Source: Opitutales bacterium (GTDB lineage: Bacteria > Verrucomicrobiota > Verrucomicrobiia > Opitutales > JABSRG01). From it: a stretch of 64,000 bases of DNA. The DNA is taken from contig JANQKZ010000034.1 in assembly GCA_028280845.1 (NCBI GenBank), forward strand, positions 62,001 to 126,000, in the 5' to 3' direction. Both the position numbers and the translations under genes were made by a program. Below are positions 52,150 through 60,418 of this stretch, piece by piece. A model generated the notes under the pieces. The model saw nothing but the letters and a program-made list of their open reading frames with translations, made no database searches and was not told where the DNA came from. Positions within the stretch are counted from its first letter, which is position 1. Each line of letters begins with the position of its first letter.

Positions 52150-53619
52150 ATGCATGTTTATCAAAAAAGTAGCGTAACCGAAGCTGTTGAAATGGCGACG
52201 CAGTTTCGGAAAGAGGGACGCTATACTTGGTTTCGTGGGCAAACACATGTTTTACCACCAACTCCAACATTTTTACGTTTAAATGCCGACGATCAGCGTA
52301 AGGCTGAAGAAAGGCTCAAACGCTATTGCCATTGGTTATTGAATACACCTGGTTTAGGGGCCTTTCGTAAAGATATTGATGGGGCTATTGCAGTGGCACA
52401 GCACTATGGCTTGCCCACATCGTTCCTTGATTTCACCCGAACACCTGCTGTCGCTGGTTTCTTCGCTTCAACAGATGCCAAGAAATACAAAGTTGGAACC
52501 GCCTGCATTTATTGCCTCAATACTGATGATCTTGCAGAGGTATGGGGCTTTATTCGTAAGGCTCTGCCGCATTATCCAGATATTGAGCCAGTGGAAGTCG
52601 AAGTACCGAACTTATGGCGACTTGAAGCTCAAGATGGAACCTTTCTACGCTGTCCTCTCAACTGGGATCGGTATTACCCTATGGATCGTATTGAATTCCC
52701 TTTAGGCAACCGACCTTCATATCCTACTAGCGATCAGATTTATCCAGGACGGAAAAGCCCATTAGAAGAATTGCTTGATCACTACTTTAGCGCAGAACAA
52801 TCCCGGGAATTTAATGGAAAAATTAGAGAGTATTTCCCTGAAGCAAAAGTGCTGGAGATTCAATCGCCGACCTGCGGTTATCATGCCGAGTACTTTGTTC
52901 AAGGTGGGTTATCAAAACGTCTTGATTGGGCGAAATGTCGATTACAACCATGGCTTACTGTGTCACGGGAAAAGTTTCGTGCTACAGCTACGGGAGAAAT
53001 CACACTAAAACTCAAGCACCATTTGAACCCCAAGCAAATACGTTGCGAGGTAGCCTTTGCTGTGCGCCACTCTTTGCAGTCACAGCCTTCACTAAGGAAT
53101 CAGGCTGTGCGTTGGCGAATCGAACCAAGGGGACAGCCGCCTAAGGCGCTTAATAGCGCACTGGACAGACTCTGGAATGGTCTTCGACGTCTACCATTCA
53201 GCGATGATGACATTGCCGAGGGAATTGGCCTCTGCATTGCCCTATACTCTCTCAAGTTTCATAAGGGTGAACGGTCCTATAATGAGCAGACTGCCATTGC
53301 CGAGAGATGCCTAGGACCGTGCTTAGTCATAGAGATATCCTCATGGAGCGGAAGTCATGCTCGCGCCATAGTCGGTCAAAACGAATTAAGTATGGCTTTG
53401 CGACCAGACGCGCGGAAGAAACTGAAGTTCGAATATCGTAAATATGGAGAACATGTAGGAGCGCTCCTACAGTTATGCTGGGAACCTCGACGACTTTTCG
53501 TCTTTGAGCCGTTTAGCAGGTTGTTCGCCACGCAACTGGCTCCTACACAAGTCTTGATGTCGGAAACCGTACCGGACCATTTCTCTCCGGCTCGAATCGC
53601 CGGATTCGGCCTACCATAA
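52150..53619 (+). CDS. FRG-domain protein
   Basis: The 489-aa product has an N-terminal FRG domain: 'RYTWFRGQTHVLPPTPTFLR' near residues 24-43 and 'AIAVAQHYGLPTSFLDFTRTPAVAGFFA' near 79-106. A ~350-residue C-terminal region that I do not recognise follows ('HVGALLQLCWEPRRLFVFEPF'). FRG proteins are common in bacterial defence and toxin loci, but their biochemical activity is largely undescribed. It is the only intact gene between the truncated and intact PIN copies. Confidence 0.82.
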   Translation: MHVYQKSSVTEAVEMATQFRKEGRYTWFRGQTHVLPPTPTFLRLNADDQRKAEERLKRYCHWLLNTPGLGAFRKDIDGAIAVAQHYGLPTSFLDFTRTPAVAGFFASTDAKKYKVGTACIYCLNTDDLAEVWGFIRKALPHYPDIEPVEVEVPNLWRLEAQDGTFLRCPLNWDRYYPMDRIEFPLGNRPSYPTSDQIYPGRKSPLEELLDHYFSAEQSREFNGKIREYFPEAKVLEIQSPTCGYHAEYFVQGGLSKRLDWAKCRLQPWLTVSREKFRATATGEITLKLKHHLNPKQIRCEVAFAVRHSLQSQPSLRNQAVRWRIEPRGQPPKALNSALDRLWNGLRRLPFSDDDIAEGIGLCIALYSLKFHKGERSYNEQTAIAERCLGPCLVIEISSWSGSHARAIVGQNELSMALRPDARKKLKFEYRKYGEHVGALLQLCWEPRRLFVFEPFSRLFATQLAPTQVLMSETVPDHFSPARIAGFGLP

Positions 53620-53666
53620 CTCAATGAAAGAGAGCCATGATGTATGCATTAACTACACTTAAGTTT

Positions 53667-54239
53667 TCATCCTGGCAATTCCCACTCTAGTGCCTCAAAA
53701 ACATAATCGGCAAAAGCAGGGATAGATTTTCCCAAGTGAGCCAGAATAATCTCCGGGCGCTTCTGCCTTTCCCCTGCTATTTCTACAATTTTAGATAAGA
53801 CAACATCAGGGCTCATTGAGTATAGGGTCTTCAGGTAATCTTGAGGGTGCACCGCGTTAATCTCCCAGGGGGCCAATGCTTTCTTGGGGAAATCCTTGAG
53901 ATTGAATGTGACGATTACCGACGCCTGAGCTTTAATTGCTGTCGCAAGGACATGCCGATCTTTCTCATGATTGGTAAGAACGGCTTTTATGGGTTCGTAA
54001 CCTTCAACAATCGATTCCGGAAAATGCTTTTCGACTTCCGAACGCCAAGAGTCAGCTAAGTGCTCAGGCCAAGGTCGACTTAACTTTTCTAATTGTACGC
54101 TACGAACTTCATTCAATATTTCGTGGGACCAAATTGGTAGATAAAGGCGTGGAGGCTCGGCCAGGCGAAGGAGCAAATCGCACAAACCGAAATTTGCTAA
54201 GACGCATGCATCGATAACAACTTTAAAATCTGCCCTCAC
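53667..54239 (-). CDS. PIN-domain toxin
   Basis: The 190-aa product has the PIN-domain acidic residues D10 ('VVIDACVLANFG'), E40/E44, D94 ('HEKDRHVLATAI') and D116 ('TFNLKDF'). PIN toxins usually cleave RNA. Its start overlaps the upstream HTH antitoxin gene by 4 bp (ATGA), the standard antitoxin-toxin order. A truncated copy of its 3' end lies at 51902-52121. Confidence 0.88.
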   Translation of the reverse strand: MRADFKVVIDACVLANFGLCDLLLRLAEPPRLYLPIWSHEILNEVRSVQLEKLSRPWPEHLADSWRSEVEKHFPESIVEGYEPIKAVLTNHEKDRHVLATAIKAQASVIVTFNLKDFPKKALAPWEINAVHPQDYLKTLYSMSPDVVLSKIVEIAGERQKRPEIILAHLGKSIPAFADYVFEALEWELPG

Positions 54240-54709
54240 TCCTCGCCTGTATAATCCGCATTGTAGAGGCCCTCATCATCCACCGATTGGGCCAGCTGCT
54301 TTAATGCTTGATGGCGTTTGTTATCCCTTTGCTTTTGATAGGCGAGCAAATCCCTAAAATAGACGCGGCGATGAGCTCCCACACGATGAAAAGGGATTTT
54401 TCCTTCCTCCAGCAGGTTAACCAGGAACTGGCGAGACATACCAAGGAAGTTAGCGGCTGCTTGTGTGGTGAACGTCTCTTCTTCAGGAAAAAGAACGATG
54501 GCTTTGCCCTCACGCATCATGTTGATGACCCGGACCAGGTGATGAAAAATCGGGTCAGGTAAATCGATCCTGACTCCCTCCCGGCCGACCAGGGCTGGTC
54601 TATCTTCCTCAATGACGAGTTCGGCCAATTGATCCAGCTCTGCCGGAGAAAGCAAAGAAGGATCTATGCGATTTCCTGTGGTTGCATTCATATATTCATA
54701 ATCGGTCAT
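54236..54709 (-). CDS. HTH (excisionase-type) antitoxin
   Basis: The 157-aa product has an excisionase/MerR-like HTH 'TFTTQAAANFLGMSRQFLVNLLEEGKIPFHRVGAHRRVYFRDLLAYQ' at residues ~78-124. The N-terminal half is acidic and may bind the toxin. The arrangement matches known HTH-17/PIN toxin-antitoxin pairs. An inverted repeat just upstream (54744-54765) is the likely operator. Confidence 0.85.
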   Translation of the reverse strand: MTDYEYMNATTGNRIDPSLLSPAELDQLAELVIEEDRPALVGREGVRIDLPDPIFHHLVRVINMMREGKAIVLFPEEETFTTQAAANFLGMSRQFLVNLLEEGKIPFHRVGAHRRVYFRDLLAYQKQRDNKRHQALKQLAQSVDDEGLYNADYTGEE

Positions 54710-54743
54710 TTTATGAATGAAATCAACATCATAATCGCTATAT

Positions 54744-54765
54744 TCGGTTTAGTCGCTATAACCGA
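54744..54765 (-). promoter_or_regulatory. Inverted repeat upstream of the PIN/HTH operon
   Basis: TCGGTT and AACCGA arms, 10-bp spacer, within 35-60 bp upstream of the antitoxin start. A partial direct repeat of TCGCTATA surrounds it. It probably binds the HTH antitoxin for autoregulation. Confidence 0.5.
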
Positions 54766-54798
54766 CAAGATCTCACTTGGAGAAACAAATATGCTTAG

Positions 54799-55516
54799 AA
54801 TTTTAGATACATAAGCAATTCTTTATCAATTATTTATGAATCGTGACACGTTGTGACACGTAATTTGCAGCGTTTTTTGACCGAAAAAGTGTGCCACATC
54901 ACTCATTTTCCTACACCAGATGACCCGTTTCAGCCTATTTTGAGACGTTGGAGTTCTTTAATTCTCGGAACAAATCCATCTGTTTTTCTGGGGGTGCCTT
55001 TGCGATCATGGCTAATTTTCTCAAGCTGAATGCACGGATCGATTTGGGATCTCTAAGATCGCACAAATAGTGCTTTGCCTCCTTGGGAAGTTCAGCGAGT
55101 TGGAATAGCTGAGTAACACGTGCTCTCGTAAGTCTCTCTTGTTCAGCAATATGAGACTTCTTTAGGCCTGGCTCTTCAGATAGACGTTTTTCCCATTTGA
55201 GAACCCTGTGAATCGGATGGAGCTTATCCTCCGCTTCGGGTTCAACGACTTTTACTGCCCTGACTGCGTCAATAGGATAAGAAAATGGGTAGGATACGAA
55301 GGGAGTTGCACCCCAACGGGAGTGCGGGATTCCAACGACCAGGGTCAGAGTGAAAAAAGTTCGTATTTCAATATCTTCGGGCAGCCACGCATTTTCTCTA
55401 AGCTTTGCTTGGTTAGAAAATGGAGTGCCCTCCATAGCCTTCGGCGACGGTGGGCTGTCTGCCCTTCAGCAGGGCTCTCCCCTGCGACAAAGTGGTTTGA
55501 AGTGTAGCAGGTGTTC
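54799..55516. repeat. HTH-gene end module, copy B (direct repeat of 58923-59641)
   Basis: A 718-bp segment almost identical to 58923-59641. The conserved central part contains the HTH gene. Similarity begins at TTTTAGATA and ends at GTAGCAGGTGTTC. It forms the right end of island 1; the copy at 58923 forms the right end of island 2. Confidence 0.85.
54935..55435 (-). CDS. Small ParB/KorB-like HTH protein, island copy B
   Basis: The 166-aa product has the organisation of copy A: 'LVVGIPHSRWGATPFVSYPF', 'KLHPIHRVLKWEKRL', HTH 'LKKSHIAEQERLTRARVTQLFQLAEL' and C-terminal 'SIRAFSLRKLAMIAKAPPEKQ'. It is nearly identical to copy C at 59060 (only a few substitutions, mostly conservative), but clearly diverged from copy A. 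Reading direction is inward from the right end of the island. Confidence 0.75.
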   Translation of the reverse strand: MEGTPFSNQAKLRENAWLPEDIEIRTFFTLTLVVGIPHSRWGATPFVSYPFSYPIDAVRAVKVVEPEAEDKLHPIHRVLKWEKRLSEEPGLKKSHIAEQERLTRARVTQLFQLAELPKEAKHYLCDLRDPKSIRAFSLRKLAMIAKAPPEKQMDLFRELKNSNVSK

Positions 55517-55549
55517 GGCTTCGCCGGCATGTCGCTACGCTCCATGAAA

Positions 55550-55690
55550 CGATCCCTGCCCGGGCAGCCACGCTAAAAATACGAACTTTAGCCTGGCTGT
55601 TTAATTAATTCCGAACGTATCCACTGAAGTTTTGGGACTGTCTGTTCCCAGAGATAGCGGCTCAAGCTTCAAGCCCTCAGTTCTTAGTCA
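55550..55690. repeat. Right attachment repeat (tRNA-Asn 3' fragment), start of island 2
   Basis: Begins CGATCCCTGCCCGGGCAGCC, the tRNA-Asn 3' end without the rest of the gene, and continues through 141 bp homologous to 43888-44021. This shows that 43888-55549 is bounded by direct repeats and that island 2 begins with the same left-end sequence. Confidence 0.88.
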
Positions 55691-55842
55691 TGGGTTTAGG
55701 TCTCATTTCTAGAGATCCTTCCCAACCGGGCTAGACTAACACTCCACCTGTCTAAATATCAGTGGGCAGGTCGAGGTGGCTAAAGTTCTGAGCCAAAGCG
55801 CAAGACCAATTAGCAGTTCCAATCCTGAAATTACTAAAGAGT

Positions 55843-56547
55843 TCAATCAATTCCTAGGTATTCGAGTGCCCTCTCAGGGAATAAGGACGGATTGTAGTTT
55901 GAAAAGGAAGCTAGAAACCCCAAGAACTCATTACCAAATACTTTGCCGCGCTTTTCTATATCTTTATTTACTAATTCTGACTTAATTGAGTACTTCAAGT
56001 TTTCGCGCTGAAAGGAATCCATCTTTTCTTTTGGTGTTGGAGGACTGTTTGCGTAAACTTTCCATGCTTGAACAGATTTTTCGGTGATTGTCCGTTTGGC
56101 TACATTCCACTCTGACTTGGAAATTTTATCCGAAAACTCAGCGTAATATAGCTCATCTGCACTTTCCGGGTCCATTAAAAAAAGCTCGTACAATGGGATC
56201 ATTGATCGAACATGGTCTCTCCTTTTTCTGTCATGTTCCGGTGAGTACTCTGTGGAACCGTAAGCTTCGAGGTAATATTCCTTCATCCTCTCTTCAATCA
56301 ATTCAGGAGGAATAATAAGATCATGCTCTTGAAAGTAGCTTTCGATGAACATGTTTTGTGCGAAGCGCATAAAAGCTGAATAGAAAACGTCTTTATCTAT
56401 GCTATCAAAATCGACATCTTCAAATTGGTAAATTTCCTCAGCATAGACTGGTTTCTCTAAATATTTAACGGCTACTATTTTTGAGCAATACCCTTGCTGT
56501 GTAAGACAAAAAAATGCACAGATTGGGAATAAATAAATGTATTTCAT
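55843..56547 (-). CDS. Exported hypothetical protein (island 2)
   Basis: The 234-aa AT-rich gene encodes a signal peptide (MKYIYLFPICAFFCLTQQGYCS) and a helical, charged periplasmic region: 'MFIESYFQEHDLIIPPELIEERMKEYY' and 'HDRKRRDHVRSMIPLYELFL'. The helical content and 'xxIIPPExIxER' pattern weakly recall the N-terminal regions of SurA-type peptidyl-prolyl isomerases, but no PPIase domain is present. Function unknown. Confidence 0.6.
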   Translation of the reverse strand: MKYIYLFPICAFFCLTQQGYCSKIVAVKYLEKPVYAEEIYQFEDVDFDSIDKDVFYSAFMRFAQNMFIESYFQEHDLIIPPELIEERMKEYYLEAYGSTEYSPEHDRKRRDHVRSMIPLYELFLMDPESADELYYAEFSDKISKSEWNVAKRTITEKSVQAWKVYANSPPTPKEKMDSFQRENLKYSIKSELVNKDIEKRGKVFGNEFLGFLASFSNYNPSLFPERALEYLGID

Positions 56548-56560
56548 TGTATGTCTTTGA

Positions 56561-57724
56561 TTAAAAAATTTGGTCTGGAGCTTCTACGTCAGTATCATTT
56601 ATCGGTCCTGGTAGAGGCCCATTTAAACCAGAATAAAATAGAGTGGCTTCAGCTATACCATATTCAAAATCCCCCAAGAAATCGATTAAATTTACCCATC
56701 TTTTTGTATGACCTTCAAAGTAAGCATGGCCTTCTATAGGTAAAGGCTCGGGAATGGGATAAGGCATCCCAATTTGATATTGGTTTGATGGCCCTACGAT
56801 TCTGTGACCCATGGTAAAGGATTCTGCTCCCCAAATAGGCTGATAAGCTCTGCTGTCTGCTATAACAAATGATCTATGGATGTAGTACAGTTTCCCAGTT
56901 GAAGTAACTGATGGACTGCTTACTTCAACATAAGTATCGACTAAATCCATCTTAAAGAAAATATCGAACGAAACTGCCGCGCCTCCTTCACCAAGCAGAT
57001 AAAGCATCTTATAGGTGTCATCTCCAGTTTCTGTTGTGAAGTCGATTTCGATTGGGACAGATTTAGAAAATATAAAACCTGTTCCTTCTATTACGACATC
57101 AAGATTAAAACTATTCGGGGTGGACAATTCATCGCTGATTGGATCGATATTTAACACATCATCAGACAAGTTTAACGGCAAACTAAATGAGCCTCCCGGA
57201 AAATTGTTAATTGAAGAGATTTCAACGCCATTACGCTTTAATGAAATCTTAGCATATGTGCAAATAGGATTGATTGATCCTTTTACTTCTGCATTTCCAA
57301 TTTGGTCTAACCCCTTGAGTTCGGTGATTTGAAAATTGGTTAGCACTTTTCCTAATTTAACTAAAACTAAGGCCGCGGGTTGAAAGCTCGTAAACGGAAA
57401 AGCTGGTCCAGAAATAGGTCTAGAATAGGAATAGGAAAAATTTGAATTTGTTCCTACCATCTGAGGGGATAAGGGAAGCAGAGAACCAGTTTCATTTTCA
57501 ATGTATATTTGGTAATATGCGCCACAATTTCCGTACCAATAACCTATTGTTAAAAGGTGAGGAGGTATGGAATCACAATATTCCCACTCAATTGTAAACC
57601 CTCCTTCTCCGGGTTCATACAAAGTGTCTGTTAATCCATCTCCATCAATATCCTGATAGGAGACTGAGAAAATTGGGTTGACTGTAATGACAAGAAATAA
57701 CGCTAGGAATCCAACAAACTTCAT
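56561..57724 (-). CDS. Exported hypothetical protein with FG-GAP-like N-terminus (island 2)
   Basis: The 387-aa product has a signal peptide (MKFVGFLALFLVITVNPIFS), an opening 'DIDGDGLTDTLYEPGEGG' (calcium-binding-like loop) and beta-rich later segments. It ends 'DTDVEAPDQIF'. I do not recognise a family. It lies 2 bp after 57726, so it is coupled to that gene. Confidence 0.6.
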   Translation of the reverse strand: MKFVGFLALFLVITVNPIFSVSYQDIDGDGLTDTLYEPGEGGFTIEWEYCDSIPPHLLTIGYWYGNCGAYYQIYIENETGSLLPLSPQMVGTNSNFSYSYSRPISGPAFPFTSFQPAALVLVKLGKVLTNFQITELKGLDQIGNAEVKGSINPICTYAKISLKRNGVEISSINNFPGGSFSLPLNLSDDVLNIDPISDELSTPNSFNLDVVIEGTGFIFSKSVPIEIDFTTETGDDTYKMLYLLGEGGAAVSFDIFFKMDLVDTYVEVSSPSVTSTGKLYYIHRSFVIADSRAYQPIWGAESFTMGHRIVGPSNQYQIGMPYPIPEPLPIEGHAYFEGHTKRWVNLIDFLGDFEYGIAEATLFYSGLNGPLPGPINDTDVEAPDQIF

Positions 57725-57725
57725 T

Positions 57726-58406
57726 TTATTTCTCCTTCAATTCAACTGGTTTATATACAACAATGTTAAGTAATTCTATCTTTGAATTTTTTAACCCTGT
57801 AATTTCAAAAGTAACGGGAAAGTTTGATGTATTAGATTTTTCGGTAATATCGAAGTGATCTAATTTAGATTTTATTACCTTCATTTCCCCTCCCTCAGTC
57901 ACATCTACATAAAGATAGAGAAAAGTGTAGGGTTCAATTGCTTGTGTGGACTCCTCGATGTCGTAATATTGGTTGGTTCCTTTCCACGGCTCACCAAATT
58001 TTAATCCAGAAAAGGTATTAACAACAAGATGTGCTGCTGCTAAGTCTGATCCAAAATAATCATATCTAAAAATTGTATCGTTTAATATGAAATTTATTTG
58101 TTTTTGGTTGCCTGGTCCTAGTGTGGACCTGAATGGAAGTGAAACTAAGTATAGGCCATAATCAAGGTCGGGATCTAGGAGAATCTCATGAGTTGCATTT
58201 GAATGAAATTCTAATCTTACCCCTGATTTTTTTGATAATGGTTCTGCGGTGATATTTTCTGAAATAATGTTAGCAGCTTTAATTTCCTTAGTTTTAAACA
58301 GCTCCCATTCAATTGACTCTAAATCCTGATCTCCTAAGGAATGGTTTCCAAATGACCATGAGATCAGTAGAAAATTGGTTATTATAAATAAATTCCCTTT
58401 TTTCAT
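57726..58406 (-). CDS. Exported hypothetical protein (island 2)
   Basis: The 226-aa product has an N-terminal signal-like hydrophobic segment (GNLFIITNFLLISWSFGN) and a beta-rich body ('GVRLEFHSNATHEILLDPDLDYGLYLVSLPF'). No family is recognised. With its two downstream neighbours it forms a probable three-gene operon encoding exported proteins. Confidence 0.6.
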   Translation of the reverse strand: MKKGNLFIITNFLLISWSFGNHSLGDQDLESIEWELFKTKEIKAANIISENITAEPLSKKSGVRLEFHSNATHEILLDPDLDYGLYLVSLPFRSTLGPGNQKQINFILNDTIFRYDYFGSDLAAAHLVVNTFSGLKFGEPWKGTNQYYDIEESTQAIEPYTFLYLYVDVTEGGEMKVIKSKLDHFDITEKSNTSNFPVTFEITGLKNSKIELLNIVVYKPVELKEK

Positions 58407-58922
58407 ATTATTCCCTTTAGCATTAGTTTTTTATAAAGTTTGTAGTTTTTTTCACCTAAAGTGCTAACTTAAATTATTATTATTTTTAGTAATAGTTGTC
58501 TTTTACGGCTTTATACCCTCAACTATCGACTCCAACTTGGATTTTCGATTAAAACTAAAATCCTCCCTGGCAAGTTGGAATAGGAGATTTTTGCATGACA
58601 CCTCCTTTTCCGAGACCATTCAAAACGGCAGTTTACGCCGAATAGGCTTTTTTTACATCCATCCTCCTTTGCTCAATTTTTGATTGGTTAATCTTGCCCC
58701 ATTGATCATCAGCAATGGTTATGATTGGATTATATGAAATTAGAAAAACTATTCAACAAAAATCAAAACTGCACGTTGAAAGAAAACACCCTAGTTGATC
58801 TAGTTCGACTAGGGGAGGCTTAAAGAGTCAGCGCTAGGAAATAGAATTCCGAGCTAAACCTGTAAGGACAAAATAGCTCAACTCTGGGATTTTCGTGAGA
58901 AACAAGCAAAATCCAATTCTTC
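58407..58922. other. Intergenic region in island 2
   Basis: 516 bp of AT-rich sequence upstream of the three exported-protein genes. A hairpin-like inverted repeat (CCCTAGT...ACTAGGG, 58789-58814) has no T-tract. No gene recognised. Confidence 0.4.
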
Positions 58923-59641
58923 GATTTTTAGATATATAAGCAATTTTCTATCAATGACTTATGGGATATTACACCTTGTGACACGTATTTTACAGTGTTT
59001 TTTGAGGCTCAAATGCCTCACATCGATCCAATTCGCTGCATCAGATGACCCGTTTCAGCCTATTTTGAGACGTTGGAGTTCTTTAATTCCAAAAACAAAT
59101 CCATCTGTTTTTCTGGGGGTGCCTTTGCAATCACGGCTGGTTTTCTCAAGCTGAATGCACGGATCGATTTGGGATCTCTAAGATCGCACAAATAGTGCTT
59201 TGCCTCCTCATGCAGTTCATTGAGTTGGAATAGCTGAGTAACACGTGCTCTCGTAAGTTTCTCATTTTCAGCGATATGAGACTTCTTTAGGTTTGGTTCT
59301 TCAGATAGACGTTTTTCCCATTCGAGAACCTTGTGGATCGGATGGAGCTTATCCTCCGCTTCAGGTTCAACGACTTTTACTGCCCTGACTACGTCAATAG
59401 GATAAGAAAATGGGTAGGATACGAAGGGAGTTGCACCCCAGCGGGCGTGCGGGATTCCAACGACCAGGGTCAGAGTGAAAAAAGTTCGTATTTCAATATC
59501 TTCGGGCAGCCACCCATTTTCTCCAAGCTTTGCTTGGTTAGAAAATGGAGTGCCCTCCATAGCCTTCGGCGACGGTGGGCGGATTTCCCTAGGCCTAGGC
59601 TCTCCTGTGCCTCAAAATGGTTTGAAGTGCAGCAGGTGTTC
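58923..59641. repeat. HTH-gene end module, copy C (direct repeat of 54799-55516)
   Basis: A 719-bp direct repeat of the segment at 54799-55516, carrying a near-identical HTH gene. It marks the right end of island 2. The flanks beyond GTGTTC differ between copies. Confidence 0.85.
59060..59560 (-). CDS. Small ParB/KorB-like HTH protein, island copy C
   Basis: The 166-aa product is nearly identical to copy B, with HTH 'LKKSHIAENEKLTRARVTQLFQLNEL'. The two differ mostly in a few positions of the HTH region and helix 1. The high identity implies recent duplication or frequent gene conversion, or both copies have been kept because they act on island ends. Confidence 0.75.
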   Translation of the reverse strand: MEGTPFSNQAKLGENGWLPEDIEIRTFFTLTLVVGIPHARWGATPFVSYPFSYPIDVVRAVKVVEPEAEDKLHPIHKVLEWEKRLSEEPNLKKSHIAENEKLTRARVTQLFQLNELHEEAKHYLCDLRDPKSIRAFSLRKPAVIAKAPPEKQMDLFLELKNSNVSK

Positions 59642-59875
59642 TGTGGTTTCTCCGATCCGAAGTTTGCTGCTTTCCAACAGGCGTTTGGCCTCGATCATTT
59701 TACAGTTAAGGGGAAATCTGCGTCCCTCAGTTATCTATGAGCAAATGAGGAAAGCCGCTGTTTTCTTTGAAAGAAAAAACAGCTGAATTTACCAGAAAGC
59801 TGAAATAATGAAGAAATCCTTAATCCTTTTCTTTGACTCAGGTGTTATCAACGGTAGCCCTTGCCTCAGGTTTTA

Positions 59876-60418
59876 ATGGAAAGCGATCGCAATACTAGTG
59901 ACCAGTGGTTTGTCGACGAAGTTCTGCCATACCAACAGGAAATTCGCAGATGGCTGGCCGTGCGTTTTCCGGTGATCCGGGATGTCGATGACATCATTCA
60001 GGAAACCTTTTCCCGTGCGATCAAGGCACATGAAACTGGCCCGATTGTAAATGTTCGCGCCTTCCTTTATGTAACGGCCCGAAACCTTGCGCTAAATATT
60101 ATTCGCCATTACCAATACGAACAACCTCCAGGTGAACAAGAGCTCAATGAAGTCAGTGTGGTGGATGAAATTAATTCCCCTCTCGAGTCCCTTGAATTGG
60201 GAGAAGAACTGATCCAGTTAAAGAATGCAATGGCCTCCCTGCCTATTCGCTGCCAGCAGATCATGACCCTGAGAAAGATTTACGGATTATCCCAAAAGGA
60301 AATTGCTCATCGGTTAAATATCGCCGTGCCAACGGTAAAAGCCCAAATCAGCATCGGCATGCGGAAGTGCATGCAGTATTTTCGTGAGCACGGCTATATA
60401 GAGAAGTATCAACCATGA
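59876..60418 (+). CDS. FecI-like ECF sigma factor
   Basis: The 180-aa product has region 2 ('WLAVRFPVIRDVDDIIQETFSRAIKAH', 'VRAFLYVTARNLALNIIRHYQYE') and region 4 ('LPIRCQQIMTLRKIYGLSQKEIAHRLNIAVPTVKAQISIGMRKCMQYF'). Its stop overlaps the FecR start (ATGA). It should transcribe the receptor genes when the FecR signal is relayed. The ATG at 59876 is preferred to an in-frame TTG at 59861. Confidence 0.92.
   Translation: MESDRNTSDQWFVDEVLPYQQEIRRWLAVRFPVIRDVDDIIQETFSRAIKAHETGPIVNVRAFLYVTARNLALNIIRHYQYEQPPGEQELNEVSVVDEINSPLESLELGEELIQLKNAMASLPIRCQQIMTLRKIYGLSQKEIAHRLNIAVPTVKAQISIGMRKCMQYFREHGYIEKYQP

Larger units (their letters stand above)
43888..55549. mobile_element. tRNA-Asn genomic island 1 (defence island, about 11.7 kb)
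   Basis: Bounded by the direct repeat at 43888 and 55550, more AT-rich than the flanks, and loaded with defence and regulatory genes (HTH, Xre, sigma/ImmA-IrrE, GIY-YIG-like, CBASS operon, FRG, PIN/HTH pair). No integrase, serine recombinase, relaxase or transposase frame is visible, so its mobility would need a factor supplied from elsewhere or the gene has been lost. The right end is the 718-bp HTH module. Confidence 0.8.
55550..59641. mobile_element. Tandem genomic island 2 (about 4.1 kb)
   Basis: Begins with the tRNA-Asn fragment and common left-end sequence, ends with HTH module copy C, and carries three AT-rich exported-protein genes. No recombinase gene. A third att core after 59641 was not recognised, so the right boundary is uncertain. 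The tandem arrangement suggests sequential insertion at the same tRNA. Confidence 0.6.

Noticed and set aside
55208-55547. Short plus- and minus-strand frames around the right end of island 1
   Set aside because: Overlap the HTH module and the repeat end; they are not conserved between module copies B and C.
43834-55570. Second complete tRNA-Asn at 55,550
   Set aside because: Only the last 21 bases are present; the acceptor, D and anticodon arms are missing, so it is an attachment remnant and not a tRNA gene.
43888-59641. CRISPR array or insertion sequence in the accessory region
   Set aside because: No short regularly spaced repeats and no transposase frame were found; the repeats seen are two long direct repeats and one att repeat.
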